From: CAZHCA01 sp964530825
GTDB taxonomy: Bacteria > Bacteroidota > Bacteroidia > Chitinophagales > Saprospiraceae
Length of the DNA: 64,000 bases
Direction of reading: 5' to 3'
Assembly (NCBI GenBank): GCA_964530825.1
Contig: CAZHCA010000009.1
Coordinates: 82,761-146,760 of the forward strand
Shown: positions 8,988-19,200 of the stretch, piece after piece
Layout of the letters: each line of letters begins with the position of its first letter
How positions within the stretch are numbered: the stretch's first letter is position 1
Program-made: the position numbers and the translations under genes
Notes under the pieces: generated by a model
Databases searched by the model: none
What the model saw: the letters and a program-made list of their open reading frames with translations, nothing else
Told to the model about the DNA's origin: nothing

Positions 8988-10055
8988 TTATTCCTTGTAG
9001 AATTTCACCTCGCGGCCATCCGGCTTGGCATAGGCCCGGTACATACCCTCCGTATTGAAGGGCATGATGATATTGCCCTGTCGATCCAACGCAATAAGGC
9101 CGCCCGAGCCGCCCGCGTCCTTCAATTTGCCATGGACGATCCGGTCGCCAGCTTCTTTCAACGACAGGCCCTGGTACTCCATCATGGCAGATAGATCATG
9201 CGCAACGGCATACCGAATGAAGAATTCTCCGTGTCCGGTACAGGATACCCCACAGGTACTGTTTTTGGCGTAGGTGCCTGCCCCGATAATGGGCGAGTCG
9301 CCGATGCGGTTGTATTTTTTGTTGGTCATACCTCCAGTAGACGTTCCGGCGGCAATGTTGCCCTGGGAGTCGAGGGCCACGCAACCGACAGTACCGAACT
9401 TGGCGCTGGGTTCCAGGATGCGTCCACTGGTTTTTTCCGCTTCGGCGGCCTTGGCCCGCTGCAGGGCTTGCCAGCGACTTTCCGTGTAGAAATAAGCATT
9501 GGGTACGGTATCGAGTTGCTGCTCCAGCGCAAATTTCTCAGCCCCCGTTCCTGTGAGCATGACGTGCTTCGATTTTTCCATCACGGCCCGGGCGGCCGAG
9601 ATCGGATTTTTGATAATCGTTACCCCGCCTATAGCTCCGGCGTTGAGTGTAGCTCCGTCCATGAAAGAAGCGTCGAGCTCATTGCGGCCCTCAGCCGTAA
9701 ATACAGCTCCTTTCCCGGCGTTGAAAAGGGGTTGGTCTTCGAGATAGCGGATCGTCTGCTCCACTGCATCGATGGCACTGCCACCCGATTGCAGAATGTC
9801 TTCTCCGATGCTTAGTGCCTCGTTCATGGCCAGCCGATAAGCATCTTCCCGCTCAGGCGTCATGGCCGACTGCCGGATTGTACCTGCTCCGCCGTGAATG
9901 ACGATGGCATAATCGGGGCGTTCGGTCACTGCAGCGGTATCGGCAGCCTCAGCTTCAGCCTGAGCGGCGGCGCCGGCTTCATTGGTTGGCTGCTGGCAGG
10001 TAGGCAGTAGGAAAAGAGCTGCTAAGAGGGATAAGTAAGGGACGATATACTTCAT
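8988..10055 (-). CDS. Isoaspartyl peptidase / L-asparaginase (Ntn hydrolase, T2), lipoprotein
   Basis: A 355-residue precursor of the plant-type asparaginase family. The nucleophile is Thr222 in KFGTVGC, where autocleavage would split alpha and beta chains; IVIHGGAGTI near residue 52 and GTSTGGMTNKKYNRIGDSP near 237 are further signatures. The enzyme removes isoaspartate from dipeptides or hydrolyses asparagine. The N-terminus has a hydrophobic segment and LPTC with Cys20, followed by an Ala/Glu-rich linker (about 25-45), so it is probably a lipoprotein in the periplasm or outer membrane. That differs from the cytoplasmic or soluble forms in many bacteria. The gene is divergent from sppA, with 216 bp between starts. 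Confidence 0.92.
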   Translation of the reverse strand: MKYIVPYLSLLAALFLLPTCQQPTNEAGAAAQAEAEAADTAAVTERPDYAIVIHGGAGTIRQSAMTPEREDAYRLAMNEALSIGEDILQSGGSAIDAVEQTIRYLEDQPLFNAGKGAVFTAEGRNELDASFMDGATLNAGAIGGVTIIKNPISAARAVMEKSKHVMLTGTGAEKFALEQQLDTVPNAYFYTESRWQALQRAKAAEAEKTSGRILEPSAKFGTVGCVALDSQGNIAAGTSTGGMTNKKYNRIGDSPIIGAGTYAKNSTCGVSCTGHGEFFIRYAVAHDLSAMMEYQGLSLKEAGDRIVHGKLKDAGGSGGLIALDRQGNIIMPFNTEGMYRAYAKPDGREVKFYKE

Positions 10056-10235
10056 ATTATTGATTGGGTTGATACAGAAATATTATTTTATCTATGTAAG
10101 GTAAAAAAACCGGAGGATGTTTTGAGATAGGGTCGGTAAGGATGATATCAAGCTCCCGGCATTTGATACTTCTCGTTCTCATCCATTATAAATCTCCGTT
10201 AATCGAAAACCATAAACTGCAAACATTTTAGCCCT

Positions 10236-10243
10236 TATCTTTA
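10236..10243 (+). promoter_or_regulatory. Candidate -7 promoter element for sppA
   Basis: TATCTTTA matches the Bacteroidota -7 consensus TAnnTTTG at five of the six fixed positions and lies 28 bp before the sppA start codon, in the divergent gap with the peptidase gene. No clear -33 TTTG is seen at the expected distance. Confidence 0.3.
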
Positions 10244-10271
10244 TTCCTAAGAAAAAATTAGAACTACAATT

Positions 10272-12053
10272 ATGAGTCAATTTTTAAAAATGCTTCTGGC
10301 TTCTTGCCTAGGGGTGTTAATCGCCATTGGTGGCTTATTCTTGATTGGAGCCGTGGTGGCGGGAGGTATTGCACAGAGCAGTAATAAAGCCCCCCGAATA
10401 CAACCCAACTCCGTCCTGCATATCAAATTGGATAAACCGATTCCGGAAAAAACCAACAACCTGGAAATTCCACCCTTCAGTTTAGAACAGGAAGAAATAC
10501 TGGGCTTGCACGATATCGTAGGCGCAATCGAGCGTGCCTCCCGAGATGACGATATCAAAGGTATTTTCCTAGATGTCGAAATGGCCTTCACTTCGGGCTA
10601 TGCCTCCACAGCCACCCTGCGCAATGCCATCGAAGATTTTCGCGAAAGCGACAAATTCGTGATTGGTCACGGAAAGTTTTTCACCTACCCTACCTACTAC
10701 CTCGCTTCGGCCGCCGACGAAGTTTACCTCGACCCGCTGGGCTACTTCGAAGTCAAGGGGCTCTCCGCCCAGGTTCCCTACATGAAAGACTTTCTGGATA
10801 AGATCGGAGTTGATTTTGAGGTTATCTACCGGGGTAAATATAAAAGTGCTACCGAGCCCTTACGCCGCAACGAGATGAGTCAAGAAAACCGTTATCAATT
10901 GCGGCAGGTGATCGAAGACGCCTACGGCGAATTCCTCGATGACGTGAGCCGCGACCGCGGGCTCAACCGTGACTCCTTGCGCCATGTGATTGATCAGTAC
11001 AAAGCCTACACTCCTGAACTGGTGAAGCAATACGGGTTGGTTACCGAGCTTGAATACCGCAATAATGTCATCCATCGCATCAAGGAAAAAATTGGTCTCG
11101 ACGAAGATGAGGACATCGATTTTTTCGACATCAATGATTACGTGGCAGCCAATCCAGCCGAGAAAAATTTCCGTGTGCAGGATAAAATCGCAGTTGTATT
11201 CGCAGAGGGGAATATCATCGACGGCAGAGGCGAAAACGGCAGTGTCGGCGACCTTAAATACTCAGCCATCCTGAGTCGCCTTGCGGAAAAAGACGATATC
11301 AAGGCCGTAGTGCTACGCGTCAACTCACCGGGTGGCAGCGCCATAGCTTCGGAAAACATCTGGTACGCCACACAAAAAATCAAGGAATCAGGCAAACCGT
11401 TTATCGTATCCATGGGAGACTATGCGGCCTCCGGCGGTTACTACATCGCTTCGGGCGCCGATACTATTTTTGCCGAGCCCAATACCCTGACCGGTTCGAT
11501 CGGCGTATTCACCACCATTCCAAATGCTACGGAGTTGTTAGACGAAAAGCTGGGCATTCATTTCGATTCCGTTAAAACGGGGCCCTATGCGACCGGCATA
11601 ACACCATTATTCGACATGTCGCAAGCGGAGATTGAAAAATACCAGGCCCGTACGGACGAAACCTACCGGACTTTTCTGTTGCGCGTACAAGAAGGAAGGA
11701 ATTTCCCTACCATAGAAGCGGTCGACGCTATATCCCAAGGCCGCGTCTGGACCGGACAAGATGCCAAGGACGTCGGCCTTGTCGATCAGATAGGCTACCT
11801 TCATGATGCCGTCGATGCAGCTGCCGCCATGGCCGGCTTGGAAAAATTCCGCATCCGGGAATATCCAGTAGTGAAAGATCCGCTCCAGCAACTTATTGAA
11901 GAATTAACCGGGCAGAAAAGTGAACCAGTCGTACGTTCGCTAGAGCAGGCCTTAGTGCCCAAAGAGTACAGTAACCATGCCGACCTGATTCGGCGAATGG
12001 TTCTTCAACCCGGCATTCATGCGCGCATGCCAGTGGTTTTTACTATGGAATAA
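10272..12053 (+). CDS. sppA: Signal peptide peptidase SppA, 67 kDa type (S49)
   Basis: A 593-residue inner-membrane serine protease with one N-terminal membrane helix (about 7-32) and tandem S49 domains. The catalytic lysine is Lys191 in YRGKYKSATEP (first domain). The nucleophile is Ser387 in GDYAASGGYYIASGAD (second domain), preceded by RVNSPGGSA. Length fits the long SppA form that builds a periplasmic dome and degrades cleaved signal peptides. It starts at the first ATG after the divergent gap and is convergent with the FMN reductase gene. Assignment is secure from the Lys/Ser pair. Confidence 0.95.
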   Translation: MSQFLKMLLASCLGVLIAIGGLFLIGAVVAGGIAQSSNKAPRIQPNSVLHIKLDKPIPEKTNNLEIPPFSLEQEEILGLHDIVGAIERASRDDDIKGIFLDVEMAFTSGYASTATLRNAIEDFRESDKFVIGHGKFFTYPTYYLASAADEVYLDPLGYFEVKGLSAQVPYMKDFLDKIGVDFEVIYRGKYKSATEPLRRNEMSQENRYQLRQVIEDAYGEFLDDVSRDRGLNRDSLRHVIDQYKAYTPELVKQYGLVTELEYRNNVIHRIKEKIGLDEDEDIDFFDINDYVAANPAEKNFRVQDKIAVVFAEGNIIDGRGENGSVGDLKYSAILSRLAEKDDIKAVVLRVNSPGGSAIASENIWYATQKIKESGKPFIVSMGDYAASGGYYIASGADTIFAEPNTLTGSIGVFTTIPNATELLDEKLGIHFDSVKTGPYATGITPLFDMSQAEIEKYQARTDETYRTFLLRVQEGRNFPTIEAVDAISQGRVWTGQDAKDVGLVDQIGYLHDAVDAAAAMAGLEKFRIREYPVVKDPLQQLIEELTGQKSEPVVRSLEQALVPKEYSNHADLIRRMVLQPGIHARMPVVFTME

Positions 12054-12117
12054 GATCTCAGGTAGCTCGATTATTAGCAGGTGGCAAGGAAAAACGCTCC
12101 ACTCGCTCCCCTGTCTT

Positions 12118-12660
12118 TCAAAAACGAGCAAATTCTTCTGCGTGCGTCTTCAGGACCTCAATAGTTGTTGGATCCTGAAGGCGCCCTTGCTCATCGAGCA
12201 ACTTATGGGTTTGGGAGACAGGTAATTTATTGGGAAAAACGATTCCGCCCTGGTGATTGATGATACCCGTCAGGTGCTCCATTCCCCGCAGGTTTCCGGC
12301 TCGGCCGGCAGAAATACCCAGCAAGGCTACTTTTTTCCCACCAAAATTCGCTTTATATTTTCTAACGGAACACGCATCGATGAATAGCTTTAACGCACCG
12401 GGGATGCTCCCGTTGTACTCCGGAGATATGATAACGAATTTATGCGCCGGCAAAATATAGCTGTCCTGAGCCTCGCGAATGGTTGGCGACTGGCTCTGCG
12501 CCTCGTACATTTCGGGAAAGAACCAATCGTGACTCAGTTTATCCAGGGCCAATATTTTAACTTCTTCAGGAGTTACGGCTTGCAGTGCGGAGCAATAAAA
12601 ATCGGCGAAAAGCAAGCACTCGGTATCGTGGCGGTTGGTTCCGGATATGACAGTGATCAT
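12118..12660 (-). CDS. NAD(P)H-dependent FMN reductase family protein
   Basis: A 180-residue flavodoxin-like protein. MITVISGTNRHD at the start is the phosphate-binding loop, and SPEYNGSIPGALKLFID near residue 78 is the FMN-contact signature of the NADPH-dependent FMN reductase family; LLGISAGRAGNLRG follows near 113. Members reduce quinones, azo compounds or free flavin using NAD(P)H. It is convergent with sppA (64 bp between stops) and divergent from the broken UPF0173 gene. The physiological substrate is not evident. Confidence 0.88.
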   Translation of the reverse strand: MITVISGTNRHDTECLLFADFYCSALQAVTPEEVKILALDKLSHDWFFPEMYEAQSQSPTIREAQDSYILPAHKFVIISPEYNGSIPGALKLFIDACSVRKYKANFGGKKVALLGISAGRAGNLRGMEHLTGIINHQGGIVFPNKLPVSQTHKLLDEQGRLQDPTTIEVLKTHAEEFARF

Positions 12661-12781
12661 GTAGCTTTTGTTGGTCGTTTGAATTACGGCATATAAAACG
12701 CTTGACCGGAAAATTGTTTAAAAAAGTATCCCGGATCCGGCAACGTTCTTGGAGAATAGTCACCAAATACCCTAAAAACAT

Positions 12782-13477
12782 ATGGAAGTCACCTACCTGG
12801 GCCACTCGGCTTATTTCGTCTTTACCAGAGGTAAAAAACTACTTTTCGATCCCTTCATCAGTGCGAATCCAATCGCCAACGCTACGGCACTGGGCGATTA
12901 TGCGCCCGACAAGATCGAACCGGATTACATCTTGCTCAGCCATGGCCATCAGGATCATATGGCCGACCTGGAATCCATCGCTAAGCGTACCGACGCCCAG
13001 GTCATTACGAATGCCTAGCTGTCGTATTGGGCAAGTAATTTAGGCCTGCGAGCCCACGGCATGAACCATGGCGGCAAGTATAATTTTGATTTTGGTACGG
13101 TGAAATACGTACACGCCACACACAGTAGTAGTCTGCCAGACGGTTCTTATGGCGGCAACCCTGGCGGCTTTATAGTCTACAACGACCAAGGTTGCTTTTA
13201 CTTCGCCGGCGACACCGGCCTCACCATGGATATGAAACTCATCCCCATGCTGTGCCCACGGCTCGACTTCGCCATTTTGCCCATCGGCGATAACTTCACA
13301 ATGGGCTACGATGAAGCCGTTATCGCCTCCGATTTCATTGAATGCGACCGGATTGTAGGTTGTCACTTCGACACCTTCCCGCCAATAGAAATTGATAAGC
13401 ACGCCGCCAAGAAGGCTTTTTCTGATCGAAACAAAGAGCTGATTATCATGGATATAGGCGAATCACGCACGCTTTAA
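12782..13477 (+). pseudogene. UPF0173 metal-dependent hydrolase (MBL fold) interrupted by one in-frame TAG
   Basis: Two open segments in the same frame, 12782-13018 and 13019-13477, together spell a full-length UPF0173 (YtkL-like) metallo-beta-lactamase-fold hydrolase of about 231 residues. The first part has the zinc motif HGHQDH at residues 54-59; the second continues LSYWASNLGLRAHGMNHGG and carries ATHSSSLPDG, FAGDTGLT and the C-terminal VGCHFDTFP. Only the TAG at 13016-13018 interrupts it; changing one base (for example GAG to TAG) would restore the reading frame with no gap. Either the gene is freshly inactivated, the stop is read through, or this is a base-call error. The second half has an internal ATG at 13061 but would lack the zinc site. 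Confidence 0.85.
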
Positions 13478-13558
13478 CGGCCATTTTTTGCAGCGCTTTT
13501 CCGGCATCCGTACCCGAATATGCGTACCTTAGAGGAAAAGCTAAAACAAGAAATAATT

Positions 13559-14350
13559 ATGGGAAAAGTGGTAGCCATCGCTAACCAGAAAGGCGGGGTG
13601 GGTAAGACGACGACGGCCATAAATTTGGCCGCAAGCCTAGCCATCCTGGAAAAGCGCGTACTATTGATCGATGCCGATCCGCAGGCGAACTCCTCTTCCG
13701 GAGTGGGTATTGCCCCCGACGAGGTCGATGTAAGTACCTACGATTGCATGATCAACGGTGCCGACCCCACCGAAGCCCTTTACGAGACCGAAACCCCTAA
13801 CCTGCATATCATTCCTTCGCACATCAATCTGGTCGGGGCCGAGCTCGAGTTAGTCAACCGCCAGCGCCGGGAATTTGCCATGAAGGAGTTTATCGACAAG
13901 GTGCGGCCCTACTACGACTATATTTTTATCGATTGCCTGCCCTCTCTCGGCCTGGTAACCGTCAATGCCCTTACGGCAGCCGATTCTGTACTGGTACCGG
14001 TACAGTGCGAGTTCTTTGCCCTGGAAGGACTGTCCAAATTGCAAAATACTATCGACCTGGTACAGGATCAACTCAACCCCAGCCTTAAAGTAGAAGGTAT
14101 TCTGCTTTCAATGTATGACAGCCGCCTGCGCCTAGCCAACGTCGTCATCGGCGAGGTACGCAAGATTTTCGGCGATCAGGTATTTGATACCATCATCCAT
14201 CGCAATTCCAAGATCGGTGAAGCCCCAAACATGCGGATGCCGGTGGTTCTGCTCAATGCGGGCAGCAAAGGCGCAATCAACTTCCTCAACTTGGCACAGG
14301 AGTTTTTGCAGAAAAATAACGACCCCGTACATTCCGCTACGGTAGGGTGA
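13559..14350 (+). CDS. parA: Chromosome partitioning ATPase ParA/Soj
   Basis: A 263-residue ParA. The deviant Walker A is KGGVGKTT at residues 11-18, the Walker A' region reads LLIDADPQANSSSG, and Walker B is YIFIDCLPSLG. The start at 13559 (MGKVVAIANQ) is chosen over an in-frame ATG at 13520 because it matches the usual family N-terminus. ParA uses ATP-dependent DNA binding to move ParB-parS complexes during chromosome segregation. parB follows 87 bp downstream and a DUF5683 gene after that, the standard Bacteroidota chromosomal order. Confidence 0.95.
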   Translation: MGKVVAIANQKGGVGKTTTAINLAASLAILEKRVLLIDADPQANSSSGVGIAPDEVDVSTYDCMINGADPTEALYETETPNLHIIPSHINLVGAELELVNRQRREFAMKEFIDKVRPYYDYIFIDCLPSLGLVTVNALTAADSVLVPVQCEFFALEGLSKLQNTIDLVQDQLNPSLKVEGILLSMYDSRLRLANVVIGEVRKIFGDQVFDTIIHRNSKIGEAPNMRMPVVLLNAGSKGAINFLNLAQEFLQKNNDPVHSATVG

Positions 14351-14381
14351 TCAACTGCAAAAGGAACGTTTGATTTTTTCT

Positions 14382-14389
14382 TACTTTTG
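14382..14389 (+). promoter_or_regulatory. -7 promoter element upstream of parB
   Basis: TACTTTTG is a perfect match to the Bacteroidota -7 box TAnnTTTG, 48 bp before the parB start, in the 87-bp gap after parA. The -33 region is not obvious. It suggests parB can be transcribed separately from parA. Confidence 0.4.
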
Positions 14390-14437
14390 CGAAAATTGGC
14401 GTTCGACTTACTATTTCGTTGACTCGTACCGATAATC

Positions 14438-15334
14438 ATGGCTAAGAAGGTAAAAAAAGAGGATCTTGGATTGGGCATCAACGCCCTGTTCAAAAAAGAA
14501 GAGGAAAAGAAAAACCCGGAGAAGCTGGTCAAGAAACTCTCCAACACCACGGCCATGATTCCGGTCGATCAGATTGAGGTCAACCCCTTTCAGCCCCGCA
14601 AAGACTTCGATGAGGAAGCCCTGGCCGAATTATCAGAAAGCATCCAGGTGCATGGCCTTATTCAACCTATCACGGTGCGCCGCTTGGGCCCAGACCGCTA
14701 CCAGCTGATCTCGGGTGAGCGCCGGCTGCGGGCCTCCCGCATCGCTGAGCTGGAAAACATTCCTGCTTACGTGCGCATTGCCAATGATCAGGAAATGCTG
14801 GAGATGGCCCTGGTCGAAAATATCCAGCGCGAAGACCTCAATTCCATTGAAGTGGCCATCACTTATCAACGGCTCAAGGAAGAGTGCGGCCTGACCGACG
14901 AAAAACTGGCGGAACGGGTAGGCAAAAAGCGCCCTACCATCAGTAACCACCTGCGGTTACTTCGACTACCACCCGATATTCAGCAGGCCATCAAAAAGCG
15001 AGCAATAAGCATGGGCCACGCCCGGGCGTTGGTAGGGATCGAAGACTATGCCCTGCGCAATGCTATTTTTAAAGAGACCCTGGAAAAAGGATTGAGCGTA
15101 CGCGCCCTGGAAAAATTGATTGCTTCTTATCAAAAAGCGCCGAGCAAAGCAGCGCAAACCCCTAGGGAATCCTCACTGGACGGAGACTACGCACAAGTAC
15201 AGCAGCAGTTTCGCAGCTTTTTTGGCTCTAAGCAAGTACAGCTGAAACTGAAAAGCGAAGGCCAGGGGCAAATTGTCATACCCTTTACATCCGTAGAAGA
15301 ACTCAACCGTTTTCTTGATCGCCTGGAAGAATAG
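14438..15334 (+). CDS. parB: Chromosome partitioning protein ParB/Spo0J
   Basis: A 298-residue ParB with a basic N-terminus (KKVKKEDLGLGINALF). The CTP-binding ParB/Srx domain covers about residues 45-135, with IQVHGLIQPITVRR, the GERRLRAS box and ALVENIQREDLN. The HTH domain (about 140-210) contains KRPTISNHLRLLRLP and SMGHARALVGI. A C-terminal dimerisation segment ends at residue 298. It should load on parS sites as a CTP-gated clamp and work with ParA. I did not see a perfect 16-bp parS palindrome in this window. Confidence 0.95.
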   Translation: MAKKVKKEDLGLGINALFKKEEEKKNPEKLVKKLSNTTAMIPVDQIEVNPFQPRKDFDEEALAELSESIQVHGLIQPITVRRLGPDRYQLISGERRLRASRIAELENIPAYVRIANDQEMLEMALVENIQREDLNSIEVAITYQRLKEECGLTDEKLAERVGKKRPTISNHLRLLRLPPDIQQAIKKRAISMGHARALVGIEDYALRNAIFKETLEKGLSVRALEKLIASYQKAPSKAAQTPRESSLDGDYAQVQQQFRSFFGSKQVQLKLKSEGQGQIVIPFTSVEELNRFLDRLEE

Positions 15335-15335
15335 C

Positions 15336-15354
15336 CGCCCGACTTGGGCGTTTT
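15336..15354 (+). terminator. Short terminator-like hairpin after parB
   Basis: CGCCC (15336-15340), a five-base loop and GGGCG (15346-15350), then TTTTAATT, directly after the parB stop. The stem is only 5 bp, so termination would be partial. Confidence 0.4.
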
Positions 15355-15384
15355 AATTCCAACCAATCGACCATCACCCTGCCT

Positions 15385-15996
15385 ATGCGCTGGATTTTTT
15401 TCACCGTTTCCCTGCTCGTGTCGAACCTTGGCCAGGCTCAGCAAACCGACAGCCTAGCCGCAGGCATCGATACGGTTGCGGTCGATACCGGCAAAGTGGG
15501 ATTTTTTAATTTCAAAGCCGATTACCCCAATCCACGCAAAGCCCTGTTCCTTTCCCTGATGCTTCCGGGGGCCGGTCAGGCCTACAATAAACGGTGGTGG
15601 AAATTACCTATCGTTTACGGCGCCTTTGCGGGTGTCATCTATGCCATTGATTACAACCAAGATTTATTCAATCGATTACAGACAGCACTCGAGCTGGAAA
15701 TCGCTGGAGAAGAGCACGAGTTTACAGGTACCGGCATTGACTCAGAAGCAGCCTTGCGCTCCAACCGCGATCAGTTCGATCGTAATACCCAGCTCAGCTA
15801 CGTGGGCCTGGGTGTCCTATATGCAGTTGTTGCCATTGAAGCATTCGTCGACGCTCACCTAAAAGATTTCAATATTGACGATAACCTTTCGGCCCGCGTA
15901 AAACCCGATTTACAACCAACTGTACCAGGCATGGCACCTGCCCCTGGTATCGGAGTTACCTTTACTTTCGGAAGGAGCCAACAGCCCATACCATAG
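15385..15996 (+). CDS. DUF5683 domain exported/membrane protein
   Basis: A 203-residue protein with a signal peptide (about 1-19, ending GQAQ). The DUF5683 core contains KALFLSLMLPGAGQAYNKRWWKLPIVYGAF near residues 52-80 and a second hydrophobic segment LSYVGLGVLYAVVAIEAFVDAHL near 135-158. The family is Bacteroidota-restricted and very often sits next to parA-parB, as here; its role is unknown. Starting ATG 15385 is 50 bp after parB, so it may be in the same unit despite the small hairpin between. Confidence 0.85.
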   Translation: MRWIFFTVSLLVSNLGQAQQTDSLAAGIDTVAVDTGKVGFFNFKADYPNPRKALFLSLMLPGAGQAYNKRWWKLPIVYGAFAGVIYAIDYNQDLFNRLQTALELEIAGEEHEFTGTGIDSEAALRSNRDQFDRNTQLSYVGLGVLYAVVAIEAFVDAHLKDFNIDDNLSARVKPDLQPTVPGMAPAPGIGVTFTFGRSQQPIP

Positions 15997-16271
15997 GTGC
16001 ATTCCTACCATACTCCATCCGCCTATATTTTTTGTCAGCAGCCAACATTTCCTTTCTTTTTGTAAGTGCTTTTTTGATTGTACACGGTATGAAATTCCGC
16101 TTAAACCCTTGTGCGCGAAACACTTTTGGTAAGACAAAGCTGATTAAACTTTTTTATTTCCATAAATGTTCAGAAAAATCATCTCCTTTTTTTAAAATTT
16201 TATTTTCTTTACCTGAAAGGGAAGTTTATTTCCTTCGTTTAGAGTAGATTATTCGCAACAAACTACTTTTT
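15997..16271. other. AT-rich leader before the glucan locus
   Basis: A 275-bp non-coding gap, strongly T-rich on the plus strand, between the DUF5683 gene and susC. It must hold the promoter for the downstream locus, but I see no full TTTG/TAnnTTTG pair. No convincing ORF or hairpin was found. Confidence 0.5.
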
Positions 16272-19200
16272 ATGTGGCTCAAACCTTTACATAAGCTAGC
16301 CCTTGTGCTGTGTTGCACATGGAGTATTTTCATAACGGCCAACGCTCAGGCCAGGCTGGAAGGGATCATTACCGATCCGGAAGGCGAGCCCCTCATCGGG
16401 GCGAATATTCTGCTCCAGGGAACGACCCTCGGGGCTGCAACGGATCTGGACGGCAGGTTCACCATTACCAACATTCCGCCCGGCCTTTATCAAGTCAATG
16501 TTTCTTACACAGGTTATTCTCCCAAAAGCCGCGAAATCCGGCTGATCGAGGGTGAGAACCAGCAGTTACGCATCTCGTTAGACGAATCCTCTACCACCCT
16601 CGATGAATTGGTCGTTGTCGGCTACGGGGTGCAACGCCGGCGCGAGCTCGCCGGCAACATCGCCAAGGTTCCCGGCCGCAAACTACTCGAGACGGTAACG
16701 CCTTCATTTGAAGCGGCCCTGCAGGGGCAGGCGCCGGGCGTGAATGTCATCCAGGGCTCCGGGCTGGCCGGCTCTGGTTCGGTAGTACGCATCCGGGGTA
16801 TCTCCTCCATTTCGGCGGCCGCCGATCCGCTTTACGTCGTCGACGGGGTACCCATTGATGTAGACTACTTCCTGGCTGAAGCCAACTGGCAGAATGGCGC
16901 ATTTAACAACAACCCGCTGGCGGCTCTGAACCCCAACGACATCGAGTCGATCGAAGTGCTTAAGGATGCATCAGCAGCCGGCATCTATGGCTCGCGCGGT
17001 GCAAATGGGGTAATTCTGATTACTACCAAACGCGCCTCCCGCGGAAGACCAAGCATCTCTTTTCGCTCTCAGTTCGGTACGTCCGAACCTACTAATGACC
17101 CCGATTTCCTCAACTCACAACAGTGGCTTGCCCTGCGCCAGGAAGCCTGGGAACTCGACGGCAATACAGGAGCCGTTTGGATCCCCAACTATTCCAATCC
17201 GACTGACCCGGCCGACGTGCGGCAGGCGGCTTACGAACAGGCCTCGGGGGTGAATACCGATTGGTGGGATGAGCTCACCCAGGTAGGCTTTCGCCAAGAG
17301 TATAACCTGGGGGTCAGCTTCAACAAAGACATCGTAGGGGCCTATATCGGTCTCACCTACGGCGATTCGGAATCCTTCATCCGCGGCAACAGCCTGCAGC
17401 GCTACAACGCCCGCACTAATCTGGATTTCAACTTCTCGCCGAAATTATCCCTCAAGTTGTCGGGATCATATAATTATTCGGTCAACGAGCGGGTGCGGGT
17501 ATCGTACACCGGTGGACTAGGCGATGCCATGTCGGTGGCCTTGCCCATTTATCCGATCTTTGATGAAGACGGCTCCTTCTGGAGGGGCGAGAACTCGCAA
17601 AGCGCCCCTAATCCTGTATTCAGTAATCAAAACTTCGAAGGTTTTACGGTCGATCACCGCGTCTTGACTTCGGCCTCTCTGGTATACCACCCCACAAGCC
17701 GCCTTACGTTCCAGGCAACTGGCGGATACGATTACTACCTGCAGAACAACGACCAATACGAGGAGCTCAACTTTGCCTTCGAGCCACTCAACCGCTCGGA
17801 GCGCGACGTGCGGGAAGTCAACAACTATAACATTAACGCCACTGCACAGTACGAACTCCTGCAGAAAGAAAACCACCGCCTGACCGCCTTAATTGGTACC
17901 GAATACCAGGAAAAAGTGACAAACGGGGAAAACAACATTGTGTACTTCGGCGTGGAAAGCACCCAGTTCAAAGGGGAGGGCAATTTTACGGAAGAAAACC
18001 GCGACCGGACCAACTATTTTGAACTTGAGGACGAGCGGGAAAACTTCATCTCCTACTTCACCCGGGTTAATTACACTCTGAAAGACCGCTATACTTTTCA
18101 GGCAACAGCCCGGGCCGACGGTGCCTCCCAGTTCGGGGAGAATAATCGCTATGGCTTTTTCCCTACCGTTGCTGCTGGCTGGATCATGAGCGAAGAACCG
18201 TTCTTCAATTCTAATATTTTCAATTTCGTCAAGCTGAAGTCTTCCTTTGGGATTCTGGGTAATGCTGCCATCCCGCCTAACCAATGGATCGGCACCATCA
18301 ATACGGTGGGCTTTTACAACAATCAGCCCATCCGGTTCCCTTCCCGCTTTGACAATCCCGACCTGAAGTGGGAAACCACTAACACCTTCGATGCAGGCGT
18401 AGAGTTGGGTATGTTCAACGACCGGCTGTCTATCGAAGCTTCCTATTACCTGAAGAAAACCAAAGACGCCCTCCTTCAGCTGACCGTACCCTCCTACTAT
18501 GGCTTCGGCGGCAGTTTCTGGGATAATGTGGCCGAGGTCCTCAATACCGGTTTTGAATTCAACCTGGACTACTACATCTTCAACCGAGGTGACTTTTCCT
18601 GGAAGACCAACCTCAACTTCGGGTACAATTACAACGAGATTCTCTCCATTGGCGACTATACCCCCGACGCGGTGAGCGGCGGAACCAACGATACCCGCGT
18701 AGTTGAAGGATTTCCCATCGGCACCAACTTCCTGATTCCGTATCTGGGCGTTGATCCCGACAACGGTCGTCCATTGTACCTCGATATCAACGGTAACCCA
18801 ACGTACGAATACAATGAGGCGCGCGACCGCCGTCCAGTGGGCGATGTGTTACCTGACCTGACTGGCGGCTTCTCTCACAATTTTGCGTATAAAAACTTCG
18901 ATCTCAACTTCCTCTTTGTCTTCTCCACCGGCTACGATATATACGACTCTTCATCGAAGCGCCAGTTCGGTTTTTTGACCGACTGGAACGTGGTAGACCG
19001 GGTAGCCGACCGCTGGATGCGCCCCGGCGACAATGCCCGGTATCCACGCGTAACGCTCGACCCGGCCGCCCACGGTAACGACAAAGAGTGGTTCAACACC
19101 GATCTGTGGTTAGAAGACGGCTCGTACATCCGCCTGCGCAATTTGTCACTCGGGTACAACCTGCCGGCTCAATGGATTGAGCGCATCGGTTTGCAGTCGG

